Assembly (NCBI RefSeq): GCF_037975245.1
Contig: NC_092576.1
Location: 8,341,501-8,405,500, forward strand
From: Apostichopus japonicus
Lineage: Eukaryota; Echinodermata; Holothuroidea; Aspidochirotida; Stichopodidae
DNA: 64,000 nt
Reading direction: 5' to 3'
The position numbers and the translations under genes are program-made. The notes under the pieces were generated by a model, which saw only the letters and a list, made by a program, of their open reading frames with translations, made no database searches and was not told the DNA's origin. Shown here piece after piece: positions 12,601-23,900 of this stretch (within the stretch, counting starts at the first letter, position 1; the number at the start of each line of letters is the position of its first letter).

Positions 12601-15600
12601 GAAATTATTTCTGCATGGATATTAATTAACATACATGTGCATTAATACTTTGCACTATGGACTCTGGTTAGCATTCTTTTAAAGGTCTACGGACGTCTAT
12701 GAACAACATTGCCCTAATCATTCCAACAGGTTATTCAAAATCATGAAAATAGCTGCAAAACTCCCATCAAAATTCCATCAAAGATTGACCATTTTACAAG
12801 TCCTTTTTTGGGACATATAGATTTATGGTTATGTACGTACATGTCTGTAAGTAGTGGACACACGAATTAAAAACCATACAACAATTCAAAATAATAAACC
12901 TCTCAGATTGTGGAGCAGGTGAAATTTTGAAATTTTTGTTGTCTGCTCTGAAAAGAGGATCATCACATTTTTCTAATAATATATGTGGGTTTGTGTAATA
13001 AGGGTTTATTTATGAAGGCCTACACTAAGAAACTTTGATGAGCGCAACACTCCACATCATAGTTTGCACACATTTAATGAGTTTCCCATGTTTATCAAAA
13101 CTTCAAATGTGTAAATCTTGGAAACGAATATCCACCACCATTCTCCTTTCTCAGCAACCTGAGTATTGTTTGTTACATCTTGAGTATCTCTCTTAATGAT
13201 ATACATGTGTTCACCGTTCTGGTACTGTACCACTTTAATACAAGTTTTGAGCTGTCAGAAATAAGGTATGACATCGAATACTCTGGGACAGACTGTTGCT
13301 AGAATTTAGACAGAACATGTGCCACCATAAGATCAAAAAGTGAAGGCTTCTTGACATGAAAAAAACTTTGACAAAAGATGGGGGGGGGGTTCTTTTTGAG
13401 ACTCACGTATGGATGGCATCCTCTTTTCTTGCATCAGTGGCTAAGGCTCTGTTCGATGGTGATCTCAAAATGAAATTTATGTCTAAGTCTCCACCTTCTA
13501 AAACCTGTACAAAGAAAAAAAGAAAATTATGGGAACTCTAGATTTTTCTTTTTAATATTTAAGACTAGATATTTGCTTTGATGTCCAAGGTCATACAGTA
13601 CATAATGATGGCATTTCAGCTTACAGTATTCAGCTGCTCCACAATCACCTCTATGCATGTCGGTTAAGAAGGAAAATATTTAAGTCTAGATGCATCGTGA
13701 ACAACCCAATCATGAATGTCAAAATGAGGAATTACACAAAACTTTTTAATTCTTTATGTAGTCATATATATTGTTTTACCCAATTTAAAGGAATTGAAAA
13801 TTTAAGTTCAATAATTAATTATGACACAACTTCCTCTTACATCAAGAAAGCATCTAGGATGCTTGGATGAGGAAAGTTTCTAAGTGTAACTCATGTGACT
13901 AATGCATTTACACATTGCATCTTTCACTGAAGTTTTGTAGGTAAAATGCAGTTTGAATATGTATGTTTGTCTAGGTCTTATTGTGGAAAACTTAGCTTAT
14001 CCTGCTCTTGGGGAAATCGCAAATACTAAATGTATTTGGAAAAAAAATATAAACAAAGAGAAGAACAAAACATAATAAAACAATATAGCAAAAGCAATGC
14101 AAAATAGGGAAATGTGGTAAAAGTCAGTCATTTCTCAATATTTTTTGGAAAAATGATAGAGTAATACCATGTGGCAATGAGTTCCAGAGAAACTTTGCAT
14201 GAGTTCTCCTAAATGCATTATCAGTTCTAAAACATGAAGTGTGAAGGTTTTCAGCTGACCTAGCGTTATAAAATTTGTGGATTTTGTGATTGTAGAAACG
14301 ACATTTGTGATATTTGCTGAGAGTAGATTATGAACAATGTGGTATTAAAGCAAAGGTACTTAGCTACATATATATATTGACATATCCTCTGATTTCAACA
14401 AGCTTGTGCCAAGTTTGAGAAGAAAACAACTTACTTACTAGTACACTCAGCATGTTCACGTGTAATATATTACAAAATGCTTTCCTAAATTGTTAAAGTA
14501 TTAATTTGTTTAGGTAGAAAGCACCAGACAAGACAGTTAAAAACAGTACATGTCAACCGTGGTAAAATTCATGTGAGATACGGTATAAAGAGCGAGGAAT
14601 ACTTTTTGGAAGGTAATGTTTGAACTTTGAGAGCATACCAGTTCCCCGACACCAAAAAATTTGAATAATTTATTTTGTGAATACTGATGTTATTTTGTGT
14701 TAAAAGAATAGTCCTTGAGGTCAAAATTTCGTTTTGACATGTTAAAAGAGGAACATAATCTACAGTAAGCATCCTAGTGAAATTTGCATTCAATTCCTAT
14801 GTACTGTTTTTTGAGATATATATTGACAGCTGAAGTTATCTGATATTCTACCAAAGGTCAACTTAAAGCAACCAGGTGTGATGTCAAAGTTGCACACTGA
14901 CAAATAATGTTTTTTCTTTATTTTTCAGTCTATTGATTTGACCTTGGATTGGATAGGGTTACTTGTTTGTCTAAAGGGGATGTGAAGTTTATAAAATATT
15001 ACCAATACCTATGGTACATTCACATTATGGATGCATCCAATTGTGGAGTATAAAGTAAGACATTAATTTTAAAGGAAAACAAACATTATTTATCAGTGCG
15101 CAACAATGACACCACACCTGTTGCTCCAAGTTCACTTTTGGTACGAAAGGTGGCAACTTCTACTGTCAACATCTCAAAAACCGTGCATAGGAATTGAACG
15201 CAAGTTCTCCATAATGCTTTGATTATGTTCCTCCTTAACATATCAAAAAGAAATTTTGACCTGGACTATTCTTTTAACTTAGCTTAACTGACGCTAAAGA
15301 AATGGATCGTCTTGGGCAGATTAACAAATCATTGCAAGTAAAAAGAAGTAGCTCTGCTGTTAAAAAGAAAAGTTCAATATCGGTTTGCTGTTATCGGCAA
15401 TTAGGCAAAATTTTACCGATACCAATACGCTGCCGATATTGAAAATATCGACCGATACCGATATTGAAAACGATTATCGTAGCAACACTAATAATTTTTA
15501 CTACTTATGTTATTAAAAAGAATGTTATTAGTTTTGCACACATTAAGTGACAATTTGTTTGCAGAAAACCAATAATGATAAGCTTGTAATTTATGGCACA

Positions 15601-16494
15601 TTGTGTCCTCCAGCCCATTCAAGTCATACCCTTTCTAAACATATATATGTTTGTATCATCAGCAAAGAGAATATTAGAACTTATATTTCAGACATTACAG
15701 ATATCATTGACGTAAATAATAACCAAAAATTCAAGTGTCTTAGTAATTCCTTGCCATCATTAAAATAATGTTTAGTCTGTTGCAAGATTTCATGTGTTCA
15801 TAACTAATGAGCACAACATCAATGTACAGTAGGGATATATTCATGCATGAACATTAGCGTGATTATAAATGGTATGAACCTAAAAATGAAAGGAGACAAT
15901 GTGAATTTAAATTCCTAAATGTTTCAATACCCAGAAAAGAACAGTCTTCCTACATGAAATATTGCCCCATAGACGTTTGACTAAAATCAACCATGTCCCC
16001 ATGCAATCATCCCTTTAACAACACAAAAATCTCTTGTATGGGGTAAAAATAATTAGCAGAAAATTGACAATGTTGAGAGTCCATTTGAAATGTTGACCCA
16101 TTAGACCCTTTCAGCACTTCTTTCAGTATGTCTAAAAATGGTTGTAATGTATGTCACACGTAGGCTGCGGTCACCAGGTTTAGACTAGATCCACACTGCA
16201 GTGACGTATCTAGTCTGTAGTGTAACTGTAAGGTGCTGTAGGCTAAGCGTCACACTATTTCGTGAAACTAGACCCTGTAGTACAACTGGACGTTGTCAGG
16301 CAGAGGCAGGAAATGAACAAAATATTACGGGAGAGCACCTGATATTCGAAGTCTAAGGTTTCACCTTCCTTCATATGTTGGTGAAAGCATTCTCGTTTTC
16401 CTGGTGGTACAATCACTGTCAGGTCATGCTCTGTTAAGGACGAAACATAAGAAAATATAAACGGTAGAAAAAGTATCGCAAGTGACAGCTCCAT
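9618..16494 (-). CDS. TMED5-like: p24/TMED-family ER-Golgi cargo receptor, TMED1/5-like (complete, 5 exons)
   Basis: Minus-strand exons: 16494-16339, 13504-13407, 12340-12271, 10434-10306 and 9836-9618. All junctions are GT/AG and in frame, giving 223 residues, normal for the family. Residues 1-20 are a signal peptide. A GOLD domain follows (about 24-110), with the two conserved cysteines at 36 (KRECFH) and 97 (LFCFDN) that form its disulphide. Next comes an acidic coiled-coil stem (about 113-185), a membrane span (about 190-211) and a short cytosolic tail RSLFGSTNKVVT. p24 proteins form hetero-oligomers and load cargo such as GPI-anchored proteins into COPI/COPII vesicles. The tail lacks a C-terminal dilysine, as in the TMED1/5 (gamma) branch; TMED1 versus TMED5 cannot be decided by eye. 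It is divergently paired with the ZXD gene. Confidence 0.9.
10435..12270. other. TMED intron 3 content
   Basis: The intron holds a 168-codon plus-strand open frame at 10820-11326 (long for such AT-rich DNA but not recognised) and a 26-codon ATG frame at 11843. Nothing else was recognised. Confidence 0.4.
10820..11326 (+). CDS. Unrecognised 168-codon open frame inside a TMED intron
   Basis: The frame runs ATG to TGA, antisense to the TMED gene, and its first third is locally more GC-rich than the surrounding intron. The composition is protein-like: Pro/Arg-rich start, then KLNFGDLENQCLTPTTAAQI, then a hydrophobic stretch around HTLLYMLYAVMYFATP. I recognise no family. It may be a fragment of a mobile element or a chance open frame; there is no supporting splice or promoter evidence. 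Confidence 0.2.
   Translation: MQGKLLYECEDVYQFVHTASLTLSRPRAIFIPRSPRFCARFASKMHDQTTADFCKWRLVIPPTLLQLKLNFGDLENQCLTPTTAAQIYTELLMVPMKKSPDRTWFMYTNSTTLATHTLLYMLYAVMYFATPDIKRHTYVNGDLVAAYDSNLRMPIRITFNCQRPLLFL
12341..13406. other. TMED intron 2; nothing recognised
   Basis: AT-rich intron without a recognised element. Confidence 0.5.
14696..15281. mobile_element. Palindromic (foldback) element flanked by TTAA
   Basis: The left arm beginning TTAAAAGAATAGTCC (from 14699) is repeated in inverse orientation ending GGACTATTCTTTTAA (to 15277). Homology continues inward through GTCAAAATTTC, GAGGAACATAATC, TTCAATTCCTATG, GAGATAT..TTGACAG and CAGGTGTGATGTCA versus their reverse complements, so each arm is about 230 bp. 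Both ends are bordered by TTAA, the target duplication used by piggyBac and Kolobok transposons. There is no coding capacity, so it is probably a MITE. It lies in TMED intron 1, and a single diverged arm recurs at about 40800-41010. Confidence 0.75.
15390..15492. mobile_element. Fragment of a TATCGG/CCGATA-repeat transposon end
   Basis: Subterminal repeats of the form TATCGGCAA, ACCGATACCAATACG and GACCGATACCGATATTG end in CGATTATCGTAGCAACACTA. That arrangement is common at ends of hAT-like elements. Only one end was found. Confidence 0.35.
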
Positions 16495-16655
16495 TTTATT
16501 GCCAGGTGTACTAAGTTGACCTTCGACCCAAAGACAATTACGTCATGAGGTGTAATAAAATGTGCGCATTCGCAGTGAGGTCTTATAAATAATTAATCAA
16601 TCTCAGAAAACGGCCACAGCCCTGATTTTCCAATGGAGAAACCCACGTTCTTTTG
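16495..16655. promoter_or_regulatory. Bidirectional promoter between TMED (-) and ZXD (+)
   Basis: Only 161 bp separate the two start codons, so both promoters and 5' UTRs must overlap here or extend into the genes. Visible motifs: a CRE/ATF-type site TTACGTCA at 16538-16545; an NRF1-like palindrome TGCGCATTCGCA at 16563-16574, one base from the consensus TGCGCATGCGCA; and TATAAATA at 16584-16591, oriented toward ZXD. NRF1 sites are typical of divergent housekeeping promoters in animals. Function is inferred from position and motifs only. Confidence 0.65.
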
Positions 16656-16656
16656 A
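16633..16656 (+). promoter_or_regulatory. Seven-codon uORF whose stop overlaps the ZXD start codon (TGATG)
   Basis: ATG at 16633 begins Met-Glu-Lys-Pro-Thr-Phe-Phe-stop. The stop TGA (16654-16656) shares its last base with the main ATG (16656-16658). The uORF ATG has G at +4 but C at -3; the main ATG has G at +4 but T at -3, so both are moderate at best. The one-base overlap is the layout seen in termination-reinitiation coupling. Whether the mRNA includes 16633 depends on the start site; a TATA at 16584 would place it about 16610-16620, upstream of the uORF. Confidence 0.55.
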
Positions 16657-17934
16657 TGGACGGGGCTACAGAATTTACGAATCAGGGAGGGAAAGCCCCT
16701 TCCTACGACCACAACAAGACACTGTTAGACCTTCATCAAGAAGGGGAAGCCCCTGTCGGAGGTCCAATACGCTTATCTGGAGGTGAAATTTTGGAAGAGT
16801 TTGCAAGAGACGATGATGTTCCTCGTTGCAGTCAAAATGGCGATTCCATGCAAAAGGCAACGGATAGTGTACAGTCAATGGACGTTTCAACGCCAACTTC
16901 GGAACAACAGTGTAACGTAACGGAGTTACCTGGGATATTGGACTTGAGCTCCACTGCATTTCCCAGTTTTGAAAGTGACCTGTTTGGAAGCCCAGACAGG
17001 GACTTGTTTTTATCACACGATGGTGGTGAAAGGAGTCGGAGTTACCCTCCTTCACCGACGGCGCCGAGATCCTCGTTGTCGAAAGCGGACGAGCTGACAG
17101 GACTAACAGTCCTAAGTTTAGAAGGTGGCATGGGAGGTTTGAAGAAAGGCCAGCCGATACCCCAACTACCATCAAACTGGCTTACAGCAGGGCTTGAAAT
17201 ATCGGCAAAGGAATTTCAAACCATACGGTTGCAGGATCCGCAGAGGGATGAAGAAAACGAAGAAAATGAAAAAGATAACAATGGTAATGACAGAGAGACA
17301 GAATTAGCAAATAGCATAATGATACTCAATAATGAACCACAACAAGTTACCAATGATAGGCCTACGGAAAAACGCCTCAATAATGTTGAGACATCAGTGT
17401 CTGAACTTAATATGAGTCCCCTCTTGTCAGACACAACCTCTGTGCTGGGTGAACCTCCTAGTCCATTAGTAACAGGCGATTCAGAATCGACAGAGAATTT
17501 CCCATTCGCAGTCGATTTGAAGCAGCTTGCATCTTCACTGAGTCCTTCGATAGTAGGTGAGAGTTCGACCGGCCAGACAGGTAACGTTCTCCTAAATGTG
17601 GCCACCATCTCTCCAGTCGATGTCGGTGAGTCACAATTAGAAGATGGTAAACTTGTGTATGTCATCACCACAAAAGACCAAAGTAATGGTCTGCTTCAGA
17701 AGATTCAAGTAACAGTTGACCCGAAGGCTATTCAATCCATCCCCGTGGAAACCATCAGTGGGAGCAATGACGTCCAGTGGCTGGTAGAGACCTTGGAGTC
17801 TGGTGGAGGAGACGATACCGATAATGACGAAGAAACACAACCACAGACTTACATTTTCCCAAATTTGGTTACCCCGGAAGCAGTACCGTTACTACCAGCA
17901 AAACGAACTCGAGAGAGATCCAAGAGTAAAAAAG
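16656..17934 (+). CDS. ZXD exon 1: long disordered acidic N-terminus
   Basis: A single 1279-bp exon encodes 426 residues before the donor AAAG|GTAACA. It is rich in Ser, Glu, Asp and Thr, with the acidic run RDEENEENEKDNNGNDRE around residues 198-215 and a basic end RTRERSKSKK (possible nuclear localisation signal). It has no globular domain I recognise. The closest analogue is the long low-complexity N-terminus of vertebrate ZXD proteins. Confidence 0.85.
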
Positions 17935-20900
17935 GTAACAATTAGTATAGCCTTTAATGTAGGATTAGCCCATTATAGATACCTGTCAACTCTCCCGGTT
18001 TTACCGGGAGACTCCCGGTTTTTACCCGAATCTCCCGGCCTCCCGGTTTCATATTCTATTCTCCCGGTTTTTCTATGTTCTACACGTGGGACATTTCTGA
18101 AAATAGCCAACAATTAGTCCTAGGCTTAGTAATTCCCCACAGTAACGCTGAACAGGAAAGGCTATTCAGTGTAGTTCCCAAGAACAAGACAGACAGTCGG
18201 TCAAGTCTCAAGCTTGATGGGACTCTATCTAGCATACTAGCCATGAAGTCACAGTACCCAGAGTCCACTGTTCCCTGTTTCAAATGGAAGCCTACTAAAG
18301 AAACCCTGTAGAAATTTGCGAAGCGAGCTGCTGTAAACTACAACAATAAACACTGATTGGATGATTCTCACACTGTATTACATAAGTAGACTATACTTAT
18401 TTAGGAGTATATATTTAAATCATTTCATTTGAAAATTACCAACCTCCCTATTTTCCCCTTGTTCTCCCTATTTTTTGGCCCTGAAAAATGTTATTCTCCC
18501 TATTTTGGGGTCAAACAGGTTGACAGGCCTGCATTATATTATAAACTGGAATCTAAGCCTACTGTGTGGTACTGCACTGTGCCTTCTGTATGTAGTTTGC
18601 TATGTGGTATAGTCAATGCAAACGTAAAACGGGCGCCTAGAACTACTAGTCTTACAACCTACAGTAGGTATAGACTACTGTTTAGCCTATAGTTCTTGGC
18701 AGTGTGTTTCACAGTAAACCTTTGGAAAATTTTAACAATTTAAACCATAGAGATGCAAAGAACGTTCTACCAAAATATATGTAAAATTAAAATATTTGCA
18801 TTCTCTAGGTACGTAACACAAAAATTTGCTCAAAGTCGGACAAAATAAATGCGCCCTGTACTTTCCTGGAGGTCTTTACTCTCCAAATTGTCCTCAGACA
18901 TTTTTGAGGAACACACAAGATGACTGAATGTCCCAGTTGGGAAGATTTCATCGAAGATTGTAATAAAAACAGTTAAAGAATATTGACCAAAGGTGACCAT
19001 ATTTTAATATCTTGGGATCAATACAGCATACCTTTAAGCTAGATGCCATTGTGTAAACATAGTGAAATGCTTTAAGAAACACTTTGATTAAATTCAATGA
19101 TAAAGGGATCTCAAAAACAAAAGATATTTATGAAATTGCTCGATTAAAATTGATCAAAAATTGTTTCTTTCGGCAGATAAAAGTGTTGCAAAGGATGACA
19201 GTGCAGGTGCTCTTAATATGTGGTTGAAGAAGAACCAGGTGAGATAACAGATCTCATCACAGCTTCAGTAAATTATAAATATATATACAGTATAATATAA
19301 TATATATATATACAGTATAATATATATAAATATATATAATATAATATATATATACAGGTATTTTATATTCTTGAAATGTCATAATCATAACCATATATGT
19401 AAAAAAAAATGAAATGTGATCGCTAGTAATGATTTTATAGATATATTCAGGTTTTTTACATGTTCATCTTTAGAATATATATATCAGGGAAAATTTTTAA
19501 CCTCATATCCTATCGCAAAATGCTTCACAAAATTGGCAAAATGGTAAACATTTATATCCAATTCCAGCGAGATGTACGGTATTTAGTTCTTGTTCACAGG
19601 ATTCATTGTCTCTTCTAAGAGGAGTTCGCACTGCTATTAAAAACTACGATTGCAAAATATGAATTGACTAAATCATTCTCCAGATGTGCCTATAACCTCT
19701 TGCCCGTTTCCTTCAATCCACTCACTGATAACAGAAATTATATATATCGTCTGTCCTCATCCTGCATGGTCGGGCAACGGAAAGTTACCTCATGATAAGC
19801 TTTGATTTCACGATGATATCATCAAGTTTCTTTCTCTTCCTGTAATGTTTAGCCTTTGACTATCATCGTCTGCCCTCATCCGGATTGCGGGATGGAATTT
19901 ACATCCAAGACAAAGTTTGAGGCCCATTCTACCACCCATGCCGAAGATAGACCATATAAGGTAAAAAATTGCAAATAGCGGTAATTTACACACAAGTCGG
20001 AAGTTGATGTGTTTGAGACAGACTTCAAGACCTGTATGAGAGTATTGTGATTTTTTCTAGCTTTTCAGATTCCATCCAAGTGTACAGTGGTACTGTACGT
20101 GACTTGTTAGTACTGCCAATAATTCCTACGATCGTTTAATACAATCGTATTAAACGGTATAAGTCTGTATCAAATGATTTAGAATTGTTGACACTATTCA
20201 ATTCAACTAGTTGACGACACTACAAGTATCGTAACAACATTTTGTATGGAATGTATAGTACATTGTGCAGTCCATGATGCTGTATGCAACCACACACCGC
20301 AAATGTGACCGTTGATCACTTGTGAGGGTTGGGATTGGGTCAATGAATTGAAAAGATAATCAAATTGTTTGTTTGTATATATTAGGAACCCTTAATCTAA
20401 CATTTGCTCTTCAAAAGATGTTACATTGATACCTGCTGTAAAAATAGCGCAGTATAAAAACACCTGTGTTTTTCCCAGCCAAGTGGGCCCAAAGACATCA
20501 TCGACATTGAATTTGTGACACTTCTTGGACTTGTGCCCAAACTATTTAACTCAATCTTGTTTGATGCTAGTATCAATTTTTTAGTTTTCATTTCTTTTGT
20601 TTTCGTTTTTTTTTTTTCTAATCCTGTTTTTTTTTTTTTATCCTTTTTTTTAATATTTTCTACGACCATGAAGATACAAACCTTTACTATAACCTAGCCC
20701 AATTAAAAGCATGGTTTTTCTCCATTTTTCCCTTCAAATCAGGACTGTGTGATACTGAAATATCTTTGAATGATTTGAGTCTATCATGTACATGGAAATT
20801 CTGTGCGCTACGAAATTTACTATATAGTAGTTTAAATTAATGTAGAATATTTTCAAGTCTAAAGCATGTGGTAATCTTGTGTACATTTAGTCCACATCTC

Positions 20901-23900
20901 ATTGAGCTAGATGCCCCATGAATCCTAAAGTTGAGGAATTTTTAATTTTGTCAATGTTGCCAATTAATACAGAGAGTACCGTGTCCTTCCTTTATTTTGC
21001 GACTGATATTCTGCATTTATTCTAGTTGACTATAAATTACTCATACACATCACATAGCTCAATGCAAAGAAATACATACATAATCTATCGTTCTTCTTAT
21101 TGTTTAACTGTAGTTATTGCTATTGTTTTGTATTCTGCAGTGTCCATTCGACGGTTGTGAGTGGTCCTTCCCAAGCAGGACCAAACTGCATAGACATTTA
21201 GCCAGCCATGATGGTATTAAACCATACACTGTAAGTATTTAACACCACCCATCTCTTTAACTTAAGGTGGAAATAAGCAGCCTTGAACAGCGTCCATGAC
21301 TTCCCACCTTGTGCCCAGATGTTACATCAACGAATAGGCTAGGCGCCGCTTTTCTTCAACTTAGTAGCTCAGCCAGCTAATTCCCCATACAGTATATGTG
21401 TACCCAGATTACTTTAATGGAATGATGCACAATCACGCACTATTTGGTCAATAGTCTTTTGCTATCTTCATCATCAATTTTAACTAATAATGCATGCAGT
21501 AATGCATGGTGTTAGCTGTTTAGTTTTGTACTGATAAATGTAAAAGCACCCGGTAGCAACTAAATATCCTTTCTTAAACATTATTATCATTGTTGTAATT
21601 CTTATTATTATGATTATTATTGTTTTTGGTTTTGTTTTGTTGTTTTCAGTGCCTAGAGAAAGGTTGTGGAAAGCAATTTGGCAACCCTTACAATTTAAAA
21701 ACACATAAGAAGTGTCACCACCAGTCCATGGTATTCTGCTGCGTAGAGGACGGTTGTTCAGAAACCTTCCAGTCGAAGAAGAAACTGGAAATCCATCTCC
21801 GAGAGCATTACGCCGAGACTCGTCTCAAGTAAGTTGAGATTTAAAAAAAAAAAAATCAATTATTCCGCAATTTTAGGAAGCTTGAAATTTATTAACAATG
21901 TCTGTGAATAGAGGTGGAAGTCTTGCAAATGTCGTGAAGGCTTTTATCTGTAAATGGGCAAGTCATATGCACAGAAAAAGTAACCCCCACCCACTCCTCT
22001 CCCCCAACCGTCTTCCCACCTCCGACACCCATGCATGCACACACTCAGATGTCAATGAGAAATGACAGATTTGATGGTATGGTGTTGGGAACTACAGTAG
22101 AATGGAGCCCAAGTCATTTCCTGATTTTGATATTGCCCTTTCAGATTATATACATTCAATTATCATTACCCCACCATAAACCATGTTATTATTATGATGA
22201 TCTTGCAGAATGTGCTCTCATTAAAACATTTTTTTTCTCTTAAAGTCTCAATACATGTTTGTTGATGAATTTTCGGAAAACAAACTTCCGAAGCAGATTC
22301 AATGTTTCTTATTCTAAATGCACTCTGACCAGGTGGGTTTCACTGAAGAAAGCTGTCGCAATCTAAAGTTAGAAATTTATTTTCTGTCGCCCTTCTGGCG
22401 CGGAAGATTTACTGTTAAATCACTGCGGCCGCCCATATCAACATGTTCATTACAATGTAACCTACATATACACGTACCATCCACTAATTTAACCCAATTC
22501 CACGGACGAAACGTCTGAAAAGACCTGTTTATTGATTGCAATGGAAAGAAAATAACACAAATTTGCAAGCTACATCGGTAAGACCAAAAGAAAGATACTA
22601 TTCAAGAGAATTAGAAACCTAACACAGGCAAGCCACGAAATTGATCTGTTGGGGCGGGGCTTGCAAATTTTGATTGAAGTTTGTAAAATCTACAGACTTG
22701 TTAATAAATCTGGAGAATTTTATTCAACTCAAAATGTTTAACGACAGATAACTCAATAAAAATAATGAATATCGATATGAAAAATTGGTATAGAACGGCG
22801 CTATTTTCACTGAGCTTTTTGGGCAGTAAGCTGGAAAGGTCGAAGTTAACAATTGGCAAACACACATTGAGACTTAAATAAACTTCCAGGAGTACATTAA
22901 TTTAAATTTCCTCATATTTCTTTGGAAATGAAGCTTGTCTTCAAGATTTGGACTCGCTAGCTGTCTGTGACTTTTATATTGTACACTTGTGATAACCATG
23001 CTGATGTAGTATCTCATAGCTTCCATGTAGGGAGTAATTAGACTTGTTACAAGTTACCATGGTTGTACAATTTTCGCCATGTGGTTTCACTCTTATGGCC
23101 TGTACCCGCCCCTCCCCTTGCAGATGTCCTTACCCTGGATGCGAGGAGACCTTCATGACCCCTAACGCCAGAGGTTCGCACCTCCGGAAGCATGGCCAAG
23201 AGACCAAAGAATTCTGCTGCGAGTACGAAGGTTGTGACAAGGTCTTTGATAAACTCTCACGTTTGGTCTACCACACCCGATCACACACGGGAGAGAGGCC
23301 CTACAAATGCACCTTCACGGTGAGCTCTTTCAGTTTATTAATGCATCGTCTTGCCTGGATGTCCTGTCCGTTACCATTTTATCAGTGGGGAAAATTCCAT
23401 TGTTGTATGTGTGAGGGGGGTAACTTGGGGAGTGTGAGTGGGTCTTGTGGGGAGGTGGGTTGGGTGGGAATGCATATTGAGTTAGTAAGGGAGTTTGTTA
23501 ACGATTCGATTTGGGAGTAGCCTTATCCTTTCGTTTGAAATGTCTAAGATGATAATTGTTTACAGGTCTACAAAATGAGTGAAAAGAATTTCATTTGGAT
23601 GATCTACTCTGCCTTCTACACTCACCATTAACATGCAACTAGAATGACCTAGTAAACTATTTAAATAATTTCTTTTTAAGTAGTCCTCTACCAGTTTTCG
23701 GTCCATTCTGAATTACCCATATTAAGTACATGTGTTTCTTGCAATATGAACTATGTATGCAACAAAGCAGTAATTAAAAAGTGCAAAGGTTGTGATTTAG
23801 CATTTTGAAGAGTGGTTGGTGAAGGAGGGGGGGGTTGGGGGAAGGGGTAAGGGGGTGGTCTTTGGCAGAGGGTAAAATGTTTATTTTTTATCATATCCAG

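Noticed and set aside
16653-16655. TTG as the ZXD start
   Set aside because: A standard ATG follows immediately at 16656; non-ATG initiation is not needed.
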